Positions 45,438 to 53,481 of a stretch of DNA of 64,000 bases are shown here, piece after piece. The stretch is from Mucilaginibacter endophyticus. Its GTDB lineage: Bacteria; Bacteroidota; Bacteroidia; Sphingobacteriales; Sphingobacteriaceae. The notes beneath the pieces are model-generated. The model did no database searches. It was not told where the DNA came from and saw only the letters and a list, made by a program, of their open reading frames with translations. The stretch's first letter is position 1. Each line of letters opens with the position of its first letter. The translations under genes were made by a program, and so were the position numbers. The stretch is taken from NCBI RefSeq assembly GCF_003351025.1, contig NZ_QPCG01000004.1, forward strand, positions 248,001 to 312,000, read 5' to 3'.

Positions 45438-46589
45438 TTACCTCGCAAGTCTTATGCCAGTAAACTGCCAGCGTAAATTTGTCTGAAAAAAATTGCGATA
45501 AGTTGCACGGCTATGACCCGGAGGCGTAACTTCCGACGCGCCGCGCAGCACTTTCTGGTTAACCATAAATTTACCATTATATTCGCCAATTGCACCCGGT
45601 GCTTTGGCAAAACCCGGGTAAGGCAGGTATGAGCTTTCCGTCCACTCCCAACGCAGCCCCCAGTTAAATTTTCCGGATGCGGCTTCCCACTCAAATTCGG
45701 TTGGCAATCTTAAGCCTTTCCATGAGGCGTAAGCATAAGCTTCAAAATAGCTGATATGTGTAACAGCACCTTTTAAATGCAAAGGCTCTAAACCTCTATA
45801 AGTGTAGCTATACCATTTGTTATCTATCAAATGCCAGTACAATGGCGCTTCAACCTTATTGGTTTTAACCCAATCCCAGCCTTCGGCATGCCAGTGACGA
45901 AAATCATGATAACCGCCACTGCTGATAAACTCAAGGTACTCGGCATTGACAACCAATTTAGGGCTTATCTGGTAAGCATTAAGGTATACTTTATGCCGGT
46001 TTAGCTCATTATCAAAGCAAAAGCCATCGCCGGTAAAACCAATTTCGTAAATGCCTTCATCCATGTTAATAAAAGCGTCTCTTTCCCCTTCATCAATATG
46101 AGGCGTAGCATATCTTTTATTATAAGCAGGGAATAAAGGATTATGGCCTAAGATGAACTTAATGTCAGTCATTAAAAGCTCCTGGTGCTGCTCTTCATGA
46201 TTAAAACCGAGGATAAGCAGCTCTTTCACATCATCGCTCACATCGCCGCACAAAAAACCTTCCATGGCCTCGTCAACGTATTTGCGATAGCTATAAATTT
46301 CAACAACTGTAGGGCGGCTCAGGTTACCACGATCGGTACGGATCACCCGTGTACCAACAGTTTCATAGTAGCTGTTGAAAACATAATTATAATCGGGATT
46401 ATACTCCTGGTAGCCCATAAAGTAAGGCTTAAGAATAAAGGTTTCAAAAAACCAGGTGACATGACCAATATGCCATTTAGGCGGACTAACATCAACCACG
46501 GGTTGTACTACATAGTCTTCCGTTTGCAAATACGAGCAAATTTTTTCTGTACGCTGGCGTACTTCTTTATACCGGGTAATTAAATCCAT
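45438..46589 (-). CDS. egtB: Ergothioneine sulfoxide synthase EgtB
   Basis: A 383-aa non-heme iron enzyme that joins a thiol donor to hercynine with oxygen. The N-terminal DinB-like domain provides histidines in KWHIGHVTWFFE (H40/H43) and NHEEQHQE (H131, H135). The C-terminal FGE-sulfatase/C-type-lectin domain ends GHSRATYRNFF, then QFTGIRLAR. No egtA or egtC is adjacent, so it may use cysteine directly, as described for some non-mycobacterial EgtBs; that is inference. It begins 5 bp after the egtU-like gene. Confidence 0.93.
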   Translation of the reverse strand: MDLITRYKEVRQRTEKICSYLQTEDYVVQPVVDVSPPKWHIGHVTWFFETFILKPYFMGYQEYNPDYNYVFNSYYETVGTRVIRTDRGNLSRPTVVEIYSYRKYVDEAMEGFLCGDVSDDVKELLILGFNHEEQHQELLMTDIKFILGHNPLFPAYNKRYATPHIDEGERDAFINMDEGIYEIGFTGDGFCFDNELNRHKVYLNAYQISPKLVVNAEYLEFISSGGYHDFRHWHAEGWDWVKTNKVEAPLYWHLIDNKWYSYTYRGLEPLHLKGAVTHISYFEAYAYASWKGLRLPTEFEWEAASGKFNWGLRWEWTESSYLPYPGFAKAPGAIGEYNGKFMVNQKVLRGASEVTPPGHSRATYRNFFQTNLRWQFTGIRLAR

Positions 46590-46594
46590 CTAAG

Positions 46595-48166
46595 TTATTT
46601 CTTATCCAAAAACCGCTTTAAGTTTGAAATTGTTTTAATACCCAATTGCTTAGCCTGCTGCTGCCTCATCATTAAAGCATAAGCATTATTAAAGCCTATT
46701 GGTTTAAGCCATTTAATTTGATACTTACTTTCAAACTGGCGCTGTACATAATTGTATGTGCTATCCCTGTTTACCGTTACCTCGTTAACTGTTTTTGGCG
46801 ATGCCTGCAAAATAGCCAGCAAACCAGTCCCGGTATATTCAGGATAAAAATCTATCTGGTTATTGGTTAGCGCGTCAAAACATATTTTGGTGCCCCCGAG
46901 GCCCGTTTTTGTTGATACATCATGATCAGTATATCCCTTTATCAGCATGCTGTACATGTTGGCCAGGATGTATTGCTCACCAAATATCTTTGAGCCTATG
47001 CGCACTACGCCATCGCTCCCACCCCGCTCGGCCCGCCACAGTTTGTTGGCAACCAAGAAATCTTTTGCCACCCTTTCCGGGCTTTGGTGAAGATAGTCGG
47101 TACGATAATTTAAAACCGTCATGACTGAATCATTTATTTTGCCTGCGAGCTGGTTCAATGTCGGCTCAAGGTCAGGAAATTTTTTCAGGACATCATCACG
47201 CACTATGGGAGCCGCGTAATATGGCGGAAAAATATGCTTATCATCGTCCAGCACAACCAAATCATAAGCCTTTAGCCTGCCATCGGTTGAGTAACCACTA
47301 ATCACGTCAAGGTGTTTTTCAAACGCGGCTTTGTACATTACGGCATCGCTGATGACTATGGTATGGATCTTTAAACCATACTTACTCCTGAGGCCAAGAT
47401 CGCCATCCTGCCTTCCCATAAATTCGGGCGTGAACCCTGCAATAAGTTTACTTTCCGATTTTGCAGGGAGGATATAAAACAGGCACAATAATATCAGCAG
47501 CACCGGAAAAGCATATAAAACACGCTTCAGTCTTTTAAAGCTGATCTTCTGCACCATCGACAACAACAAATCGAATATAACGGCAAGCAGCGCCGAAGGT
47601 ATGGCACCTGCCAATATCATATTGGTATTATTGAGCGAAATACCACCGAAGATAAATTCGCCCAAACCACCTGCCGCTATGAGCGAGGCCAGCGTAGCAA
47701 CCCCCACATTAATGACCGTAGCGGTGCGGATCCCAGCAAATATTACGGGCATAGCCAACGGCAATTCTACCTTAAACAATATCTGCCATTTGCTCATGCC
47801 CATAGCAACTGCCGCTTCCTTAACCGCAGCATCAACCCCTAAAATGCCAGTGTAGGTGTTGCGGATTATGGGTAACAATGCGTATAGCAGCAGGGCTACA
47901 ATAGCAGGCTTGGGGCCGATGCCCAGTAATGGGATCATAAAACCAAGCAGCGCTATGCTGGGAATAGTTTGCAATACCCCGGCAATACCTAAAACTAATC
48001 CGGCCAATTGTTTTCTGCGAACAATGAGGATCCCCAACGGCAATCCCACCAATACGGCTATGCAAAGCGAAATAAAGGTAAGCCCGATATGCTGCAGGGT
48101 TTGCTCCTGTAGCTTGCCCGACTGCTGCTGCATAAACTGCCATAAGGTTTGCTGCTGCTCATTCAT
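46595..48166 (-). CDS. egtU: ABC permease fused to substrate-binding domain, EgtU-like (ergothioneine/betaine uptake)
   Basis: A 523-aa protein. Residues 1-215 form an OpuB-type permease of five to six helices (LGIAGVLQTIPSIALLGFM; the coupling-helix region around EAAVAMGMSKWQILF). Residues 235-523 form an OpuAC-type binding domain (SGYSTDGRLKAYDLV, then IDFYPEYTGTGLLAIL). This single-chain arrangement is that of EgtU in Streptococcus and Helicobacter, which import ergothioneine. Glycine betaine or choline importers share the fold, so the substrate call rests on the operon. It overlaps the ATPase gene by 8 bp. Confidence 0.8.
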   Translation of the reverse strand: MNEQQQTLWQFMQQQSGKLQEQTLQHIGLTFISLCIAVLVGLPLGILIVRRKQLAGLVLGIAGVLQTIPSIALLGFMIPLLGIGPKPAIVALLLYALLPIIRNTYTGILGVDAAVKEAAVAMGMSKWQILFKVELPLAMPVIFAGIRTATVINVGVATLASLIAAGGLGEFIFGGISLNNTNMILAGAIPSALLAVIFDLLLSMVQKISFKRLKRVLYAFPVLLILLCLFYILPAKSESKLIAGFTPEFMGRQDGDLGLRSKYGLKIHTIVISDAVMYKAAFEKHLDVISGYSTDGRLKAYDLVVLDDDKHIFPPYYAAPIVRDDVLKKFPDLEPTLNQLAGKINDSVMTVLNYRTDYLHQSPERVAKDFLVANKLWRAERGGSDGVVRIGSKIFGEQYILANMYSMLIKGYTDHDVSTKTGLGGTKICFDALTNNQIDFYPEYTGTGLLAILQASPKTVNEVTVNRDSTYNYVQRQFESKYQIKWLKPIGFNNAYALMMRQQQAKQLGIKTISNLKRFLDKK

Positions 48167-49121
48167 GGGCCTGGTGGTTTTTATATTGATAAAAGGCCGA
48201 CATCAGCTGCTCAAAACTTACAGCTTTTGATTCGTTTTGATCTTTGCTGATGTTAACAGTTTCGCCGTTATTGAATTTAAAGCTTTCGAGTGTTTCCCAA
48301 AGGTTGCTACCTGCATTAAATGATGATGCTTTTGCTTCTTTATTCAATTCGGGCAACAGGCCCCACAAATCGGCCAGTTTAATGGCTTTAAACTCCAGCT
48401 GCAGGCGCTGATGCTTCAGAAAATCTTTTACAAAATCATTAACGGGGTTAAAAAGCAATTGCGCAGGCGTCCCCGACTGCACAATTTTACCCTTATTCAT
48501 CAAGCAGATCCTGTCGCCCAGTTCAAAAGCCTCCTGTACATCATGCGTTACCATGATGATGGTTTTACGCTTCAACTCGTCAAGCGCTTTAAACTCGGCA
48601 TGAATTTTTGAGCGGGTAACATTATCCAGCGCCCCAAATGGCTCATCCATTAGTAACACAGGTGGATCGGATACCAATGCCCTCGCCAGCCCTATGCGTT
48701 GCTGCTGACCTCCACTCAGTTCGTTTGGGTAAACATCTAAATATGATGCATCAAGATGGAGTTTCTCCATCAGCTCTGCGGTGCGCTTTTCTGTTTTCGG
48801 CTTATCCCATTTTAACAGGTTAGGTACAACAGCGATATTTTGAGCAACGGTATAATGCGGAAACAAGCCGTTATTTTGAAGCACATAACCTATTCCACGG
48901 CGCAAAGTTTCAGGCGGCTGCTCTATGATATTTTTACCATCGATATAAATGGCGCCGCTTGTTGGTTCGATAAGTCGGTTGATCATTTTCAGCGTGGTGG
49001 TTTTACCGCAGCCGCTTGTACCTAACAGGATCAGGTTTTCCTGATCTGCCACATCAAACGATACGCCATCAACCGCTTTAACCCCGCCAAAATGTTTACT
49101 TACATTGTCAACTTTTATCAT
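48159..49121 (-). CDS. egtV: ABC transporter ATP-binding protein, EgtV/OpuBA-like
   Basis: A 320-aa ATPase with Walker A LLGTSGCGKTTTLKMINRL, Q-loop GYVLQNNGLFPH, signature LSGGQQQRIGLARAL, Walker B VLLMDEPFG and the H-loop in TIIMVTHD. It matches the proline/glycine-betaine subfamily. The C-terminal 75 residues are not the usual paired CBS domains and look degenerate. It overlaps the permease/binding-protein gene and is the partner ATPase. Confidence 0.88.
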   Translation of the reverse strand: MIKVDNVSKHFGGVKAVDGVSFDVADQENLILLGTSGCGKTTTLKMINRLIEPTSGAIYIDGKNIIEQPPETLRRGIGYVLQNNGLFPHYTVAQNIAVVPNLLKWDKPKTEKRTAELMEKLHLDASYLDVYPNELSGGQQQRIGLARALVSDPPVLLMDEPFGALDNVTRSKIHAEFKALDELKRKTIIMVTHDVQEAFELGDRICLMNKGKIVQSGTPAQLLFNPVNDFVKDFLKHQRLQLEFKAIKLADLWGLLPELNKEAKASSFNAGSNLWETLESFKFNNGETVNISKDQNESKAVSFEQLMSAFYQYKNHQAHE

Positions 49122-49132
49122 GCGCGTTGGTT

Positions 49133-50518
49133 TTAGTCGCCAAGGGTCATGAACAGGTTGTTCAGCGATTCGGAATATAGCGGGTGGGCAAAAACACAGT
49201 AACGGATCCTGTCGTAAGTAATACCACCTTCCATGGCCATCTGCAGTACGGTCATGATCTCGCCTCCTTCGGGACCAAGTACGGTTGCACCTAATATTTT
49301 CTTTGTATCCGGATCGACAATGGCTTTCATAAAGCCCCGTGTATCGCCGGTTTCAATGGCGCGGGCTACGTGAGCCATAGGCAGCTTGGCAACTTTATAT
49401 TTGATGCCCTGTTTTTTAGCCTCCGTTTCATCAATGCCAATACGGCCTAATTGCGGATCGGTAAACATGCAATATGGCACCGGGCGGTCTTTTATCGTAT
49501 AATCTGTACCTTCAAAAAGGTTACGATAGACAATAGTATAATCGTTATAGGAAATATGTGTAAATGCCGGGCCACCCTTGGCATCACCAAGCGCATAAAC
49601 ACCAGTAGCGGTAGTTTCCAGCGTATCGTTCACTTTAATATTACCATGCTCATCAGTCTCGATCCCGGCAGCTGGCAAATTTAAAGCCTCCGTTTGCGGT
49701 TTGCGGCCTATAGCTACCAATACGTGCGTGCATTTGATCTTGTGTTCCTCGCCTTTTCGCGAAGTGGTCACTGTTATTTTGCCGCCAGTTTTTTGTTTAA
49801 ACTTAATAGCTTGCGTATTGCAATGGATACTAATAGATTCCAATTCGAAGATCTTCTGCATCTCTTCTGAAATATCCAGGTCCTCGTGTGATACTATCTG
49901 CTCAGACTTTTCCAGAATAGTAACCTTACTGCCGAAGCGGCGGAACATCTGCCCAAATTCTAAGCCGATATAATTTCCACCAAGTATCAGCAGGTGTTCC
50001 GGCACCTCTTCCAGATCAAGTATAGTGGTTGAATTAAGGTATTGAATCTCGTTCAGACCTTCAATCTCGGGGATTAAAGGTAATGCGCCGGGATTTAAAA
50101 AGACAAGATCAGCAGTAAACGTTTGGATCTTGCCGCTGTTAAGCTTTACCTCCACTGTTTTCTCTCCTGTGAAAACAGCCTCACCAAATACCACATCAAG
50201 GTTTTGTGTCTTTTCGGCAGCTTTTAATCCGCCATTACGCGAACGCAACACAATTTCGTCCTTGCGCTTTTTTATGGCGGCCAGATCAACCGAAAACTTT
50301 TTCACGGGCACACCCAACTCATGACTTTTACCGGCCATGTAAGCTGCCTTTGCCGAAGCAACCATAGTTTTAGTAGGCGTACAGCCATCATTAACGCAGG
50401 TACCGCCATAAAATCGCTTCTCAATTATAACAGTCTTTTTCCCCGCTTTAGCCAGTCTTTTGGCTAAAGGGGCGCCAGCCTGACCGGCGCCTATAACGAT
50501 GGCATCGTAAGTTTTCAT
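49133..50518 (-). CDS. FAD-dependent pyridine nucleotide-disulfide oxidoreductase
   Basis: A 461-aa member of the glutathione reductase/lipoamide dehydrogenase/MerA superfamily. It has FAD motif IGAGQAGAP, redox-active C41/C46 in GGTCVNDGCTPTK, an NADH motif around ILGGNYIGLEFG, and the C-terminal dimerisation domain with FAHPLYSE containing the His-Glu pair. It lacks the N-terminal metal-binding domain and C-terminal vicinal cysteines of mercuric reductase, so that name should not be applied. Its location between DUF427 and egtV-like genes suggests a low-molecular-weight disulfide substrate, perhaps oxidised ergothioneine. Confidence 0.85.
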   Translation of the reverse strand: MKTYDAIVIGAGQAGAPLAKRLAKAGKKTVIIEKRFYGGTCVNDGCTPTKTMVASAKAAYMAGKSHELGVPVKKFSVDLAAIKKRKDEIVLRSRNGGLKAAEKTQNLDVVFGEAVFTGEKTVEVKLNSGKIQTFTADLVFLNPGALPLIPEIEGLNEIQYLNSTTILDLEEVPEHLLILGGNYIGLEFGQMFRRFGSKVTILEKSEQIVSHEDLDISEEMQKIFELESISIHCNTQAIKFKQKTGGKITVTTSRKGEEHKIKCTHVLVAIGRKPQTEALNLPAAGIETDEHGNIKVNDTLETTATGVYALGDAKGGPAFTHISYNDYTIVYRNLFEGTDYTIKDRPVPYCMFTDPQLGRIGIDETEAKKQGIKYKVAKLPMAHVARAIETGDTRGFMKAIVDPDTKKILGATVLGPEGGEIMTVLQMAMEGGITYDRIRYCVFAHPLYSESLNNLFMTLGD

Positions 50519-50524
50519 AGTTTC

Positions 50525-50806
50525 TTATTCAGTAATTTTTACACCTTTCCAAAACGCCACATAGTTGGTAATGTTTTTAGCTGCCTCCTTAGGCTCAGGA
50601 TAATACCATGCGGCATCCTGGTTTTCCTTACCATCAACGTCAAGGGTATAATATGATGCCTTGCCTTTCCACGGGCAAGTGGTGTGTATATCTGTTTCTT
50701 TAAGATACTCGGCCTTAACGCTTTCTTTAGGGAAGTAATGATTATTTTCAACAACAATAGTGTCATTGCTTTCGGCAATGACCTGGTTATTCCAGATAGC
50801 TTTCAT
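50525..50806 (-). CDS. DUF427 domain protein
   Basis: A 93-aa protein covering one DUF427 fold: KAIWNNQVIAESNDTIVVENNHYFP, then TTCPWKGKASYYTL and AWYYPEP with the conserved aromatic and CPWKG motif. The biochemical role is unknown. It is the first gene of the six-gene operon (gap of 6 bp to the next gene). Confidence 0.92.
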   Translation of the reverse strand: MKAIWNNQVIAESNDTIVVENNHYFPKESVKAEYLKETDIHTTCPWKGKASYYTLDVDGKENQDAAWYYPEPKEAAKNITNYVAFWKGVKITE

Positions 50807-50829
50807 AAAAAGATGATTGATTTATGGAA

Positions 50830-50865
50830 TAAAGATAGCCTTAACCCAACAAAGATTGCAAGCCC
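50830..50865 (-). promoter_or_regulatory. Candidate promoter of the DUF427-egt operon
   Basis: On the minus strand, tatctttA (50830-50837) resembles the Bacteroidota -7 box TAnnTTTG. Upstream TTG/TTTG words (about 50850-50862) could serve as the -33 element. The start codon is about 24 bases downstream. Confidence 0.45.
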
Positions 50866-50935
50866 TATCCCTAAATTTTATTTTATCAAACTGATAAACA
50901 GACACTTTCATGAAATATTAAACTTTTTTTTACTA

Positions 50936-50970
50936 TTTGTTTTAATTTTATCACTTAAACTCTATCTTTG
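50936..50970 (+). promoter_or_regulatory. Promoter of tRNA-Glu genes
   Basis: tttg at 50936-50939 and tatctttg at 50963-50970 match the Bacteroidota -33/-7 consensus, about 33 bases before the first tRNA-Glu gene. Confidence 0.6.
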
Positions 50971-51002
50971 CAATCCCAAATCAAGGGAAACAAAATAAAA
51001 AA

Positions 51003-51074
51003 GGCCCGTTCGTCTAGGGGTTAGGACAGGAGATTTTCATTCTTCAAACAGGGGTTCGATTCCCCTACGGGCTA
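51003..51074 (+). tRNA. tRNA-Glu (UUC), copy 1
   Basis: A 72-base cloverleaf with acceptor stem ggcccgt/acgggct, anticodon loop ttttcat giving UUC, and T-arm aggggttcgattcccct. The next three bases are cca. Confidence 0.95.
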
Positions 51075-51082
51075 CCAAGACA

Positions 51083-51116
51083 CAAACCTCAAGTCGAAAG
51101 ATCTGGGGTTTTTTAA
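51083..51116 (+). terminator. Weak terminator after tRNA-Glu copy 1
   Basis: acctcaagtcgaaagatctg followed by ggg and six T forms a short imperfect stem. Confidence 0.4.
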
Positions 51117-51186
51117 TACCTTAATCGGTCGTATAATTACGATTAAGCATTTACACAATCCCAGCCATGGGAAATAAAATAAAAAT

Positions 51187-51258
51187 GGCCCGTTCGTCTA
51201 GGGGTTAGGACAGGAGATTTTCATTCTTCAAACAGGGGTTCGATTCCCCTACGGGCTA
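51187..51258 (+). tRNA. tRNA-Glu (UUC), copy 2
   Basis: Identical over all 72 bases to copy 1. About 30 bases upstream are also similar (caatccca, then gggaaa and aaaataaaaa), so the unit of about 184 bp looks like a tandem duplication. CCA is not encoded here. Confidence 0.95.
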
Positions 51259-51260
51259 CG

Positions 51261-51294
51261 AAGCCGCTTTACGAAAGTAGAGCGGCTTTTTTTG
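51261..51294 (+). terminator. Terminator after tRNA-Glu copy 2
   Basis: aagccgcttt/agagcggctt stem with an acgaaagt loop, then seven T. Confidence 0.85.
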
Positions 51295-51406
51295 TTGTCT
51301 GTGCTTTGCGAAAGTTAAATACTTCCGATATTTTTAGTGGAAATTGAGAGTTTCGGCTAATTGGGTCATGCTCACTAATATTTAGTCATCCAATAATGAC
51401 AACAAT

Positions 51407-51862
51407 TTGGAGAAATTACTAATCATTTTTATTTTCCTGAGTTTTTCAACATCCAGTCTTTATTCTCAGAATAAAACAATTAAAGGACGGCTAATTGATG
51501 ATGATTTGGAAACTTTGCCATACGTATCAATCTTGATTAATGACACAGTTAAGGTTGGCAAAACAGATTTAAATGGTTTTTTCCATATAGATATTCCTAT
51601 TTCCGTGGAAAAAATAATATTTAGTACTGTTGGAATAGAGCCCGCAACTATAAAGCTTGCGGATAAATGTAATGAAGTAGAGGTTGTAATGATGCTAAGC
51701 AGTACTTATGATTTTATAACTCTAAAGCGGATAGATAAACTTCGAATGAAAAGATTTAAGAAACTATCGGAATTACATAAAAGGGCATTCGAGAAAGGAA
51801 TATTTAAAACGGATAAATCTTGTTATATACAAGAGTTTATGCCTTATTATAAAAGAAAATAA
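51407..51862 (+). CDS. Small exported carboxypeptidase-regulatory-like protein
   Basis: A 151-aa protein. A hydrophobic signal (LLIIFIFLSFSTSSLYSQ) is followed by a carboxypeptidase-regulatory-like beta-sandwich (IKGRLIDDDLETLPYVSIL, then TDLNGFFHIDIP). The C-terminus is basic. The only in-frame start is TTG: an in-frame stop lies at 51383 and the nearby ATG at 51396 is in a frame that closes at once. The gene either uses TTG or is 5'-damaged. It is AT-rich and begins the accessory region after tRNA-Glu. Confidence 0.6.
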   Translation: MEKLLIIFIFLSFSTSSLYSQNKTIKGRLIDDDLETLPYVSILINDTVKVGKTDLNGFFHIDIPISVEKIIFSTVGIEPATIKLADKCNEVEVVMMLSSTYDFITLKRIDKLRMKRFKKLSELHKRAFEKGIFKTDKSCYIQEFMPYYKRK

Positions 51863-51936
51863 AAAGTGATGACAAGCAGAATAGTTTAGTGTAGTGGGCC
51901 ATTAACCACATCAAATCTAAACCAACTACTTAAAAC

Positions 51937-52296
51937 ATGAAACGGGTTAAAATAACGGTACGCAATAATACAGGTAAGGTGTTAAGATTGAAGCCAGAAG
52001 GGGCAAAGTCCTTGCATGGAAAATTCGCCATTGATCCTCCATTGACAATAGAGGAATCGGGAAGTTGGACCTGTGCCTCCCAGGGGACCCACGGTCCTGG
52101 CCCGAAAGGAACTATAACCTATGAAACCGATGAAGGAAAAATTGAGATTGAGTTTTATTATAACCATCCTATAGGCAACGCTCTCAGTACCTACTATGTT
52201 ACCGGCACTCCTTCTGGCGTAATAGAATATACGATAAGAGGTGATTTTAAGGCTCGTGATCAGGACATTTCTATTGAGCTGCTCCCGATAACATAA
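51937..52296 (+). CDS. Small beta-sandwich protein, aegerolysin/ET79-like candidate
   Basis: A 119-aa protein without signal peptide. The pattern of a conserved start (VKITVRNNTGKVLRL), a Ser/Gly-rich turn before GSWTCASQGTHGPGPKGTITYE, and an FYYNHPIGNALSTYYV strand resembles small membrane-active beta-sandwich proteins such as aegerolysins or crystal protein ET79. This is a resemblance by eye only. It sits alone upstream of the bacteriocin-type cluster, on the same strand. Confidence 0.45.
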   Translation: MKRVKITVRNNTGKVLRLKPEGAKSLHGKFAIDPPLTIEESGSWTCASQGTHGPGPKGTITYETDEGKIEIEFYYNHPIGNALSTYYVTGTPSGVIEYTIRGDFKARDQDISIELLPIT

Positions 52297-52883
52297 TATA
52301 TCCCGGATGGTTTAACCGGCATAACACTATATTAGATGAGAGACTGCAATCCAACCATCACAGACCCTAATCCATTACGAAAACTAAATTTAAGCCGAAA
52401 TCTATCTCATATTAAGCCCTACCTCTGCTACCTATAAAGCTTTGTACCGCTGCCACTTTTGGTTTGCCGGGTTATTGCCACAAGTAACTACTATGGGGAC
52501 CTGAGCCGTTATCAATTGCACAAATCTCCCCAATTCAGTTTGTTACTCAAGTTTAAGACATCCAGAGCTTAAAAAAACTTTCCATAACAATCGCCTTTTT
52601 TATAAGCAGCCACGCATAAAATATTACTTACATATCACCACGCGCATAATAACTACTTAAAAATTCATAAAAACTTCATGATGATTTACTATGGAGCTAT
52701 TTTTTTAACAAAAAATTTAATAATTAATCTTTTGTTAATTTTTCTTTAAAAAAATTTGCTTTTATGATATGCTATTAAATACCTTAGTAAATATTACTTC
52801 GCGGGTAATAATTATTAAATAAGGGTATTTCCATGCATGAATATCCAGTTACTTGAACCTATTAAAACAAAAATCAATTACAA
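52297..52883 (+). promoter_or_regulatory. Long AT-rich leader/promoter region of the bacteriocin-type cluster
   Basis: 587 bp without an ORF that I can support. The last 200 bases are extremely AT-rich, with tttgttaatttttctttaaa (from 52731) offering a TTTG -33 word, and a later aaaatttg as a loose -7. A palindromic aagtttaagacatccagagcttaa lies around 52550. The size suggests regulation beyond a simple promoter. Confidence 0.4.
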
Positions 52884-53039
52884 ATGAAAACGATTAACAT
52901 CGAAGAAATGGAAAAAATTGAAGGTGGTATCAGTCTTGCCGCTTTCGGATGTGGATTAGGCTTAGTAGCCGTTTTGGCCGGCCAGGAATATTTATTGCCA
53001 ACTACAGCCGCTCTTTGCGGTGCCGCGATGAACGAATAA
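52884..53039 (+). CDS. Double-glycine-leader bacteriocin-like precursor peptide A
   Basis: A 51-aa peptide, too short for ordinary ORF filters. The leader MKTINIEEMEKIEGG ends in GG, the cut site of C39 peptidases. The predicted mature part is 36 residues, hydrophobic and glycine/alanine-rich, with C23 and C45 and the core FGCGLGLVAVLAG. It is paralogous to the next gene: both have CG-x-GL after the first Cys and a second Cys about 20 residues later. The C39 exporter encoded at the end of the cluster supports export and processing. Activity is unproven. Confidence 0.85.
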   Translation: MKTINIEEMEKIEGGISLAAFGCGLGLVAVLAGQEYLLPTTAALCGAAMNE

Positions 53040-53066
53040 AACCCTAACACTAAATCATTTAAAATC

Positions 53067-53231
53067 ATGAAAAACTTATCAACCGAAGAAATGGAGACCA
53101 TTGAAGGTGGTTTCCCGTGGGGTAGCTTTGCTGCCGGTGTTGCTTGTGGTGTAGGCTTACTTACAGCCGAAACCGGCATTGGCGTTGCCATAGCTTATGC
53201 AAGCTGTGCTACCGCATTCATTTCAGACTAA
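53067..53231 (+). CDS. Double-glycine-leader bacteriocin-like precursor peptide B
   Basis: A 54-aa peptide with leader MKNLSTEEMETIEGG and a 39-residue mature part starting FPWGSFAAG. It has a GxxxG-type motif (GVACG), C27 and C47, and a small-residue-rich helix (GIGVAIAYASCATAF). It starts 27 bp after peptide A. Two co-encoded, related, non-identical GG-leader peptides with GxxxG motifs fit the class IIb two-peptide bacteriocin plan, though a single-peptide or signalling role cannot be excluded. Confidence 0.85.
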   Translation: MKNLSTEEMETIEGGFPWGSFAAGVACGVGLLTAETGIGVAIAYASCATAFISD

Positions 53232-53280
53232 TACCTTTTTGAATGGCGGCATTTAGTGCCGCCATTCTATTATTATACTT

Positions 53281-53481
53281 ATGACAAACAAATTCACATT
53301 TATATATCTAAAATTTATTTTAGCTATTACCTTTTTCATTTTATCCTATAATTCTTTTAGCAAACATAATGCTGTAACATTCAAAGCTATCGCGTTTGCC
53401 GTAGTGGCAATTGCCTGGACACTGTTAGGCATTTACAATTTTAAAAAGTGGAAAGCAAACAATGGCGTTGACTATAAGTGA
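53281..53481 (+). CDS. Small two-helix membrane protein, candidate immunity protein
   Basis: A 66-aa protein with two hydrophobic helices (about residues 7-24 and 33-52) and a basic C-terminal tail (NFKKWKANNGVDYK). It lies 49 bp after peptide B and overlaps the ABC ATPase start by 20 bp, so it is translationally coupled. Size, topology and position resemble bacteriocin immunity proteins; function is inferred from context only. Confidence 0.7.
   Translation: MTNKFTFIYLKFILAITFFILSYNSFSKHNAVTFKAIAFAVVAIAWTLLGIYNFKKWKANNGVDYK

Noticed and set aside
49133..50518. Annotation as mercuric reductase
   Set aside because: The fold and CVNDGC motif fit, but the N-terminal metal-binding domain and the C-terminal vicinal cysteines required for mercury are missing and no mer genes are nearby.
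52874..53191. 105-aa minus-strand frame across the two small peptide genes
   Set aside because: It is the antisense shadow of the two GG-leader peptides, which have coherent leaders, spacing and a matching exporter on the plus strand.
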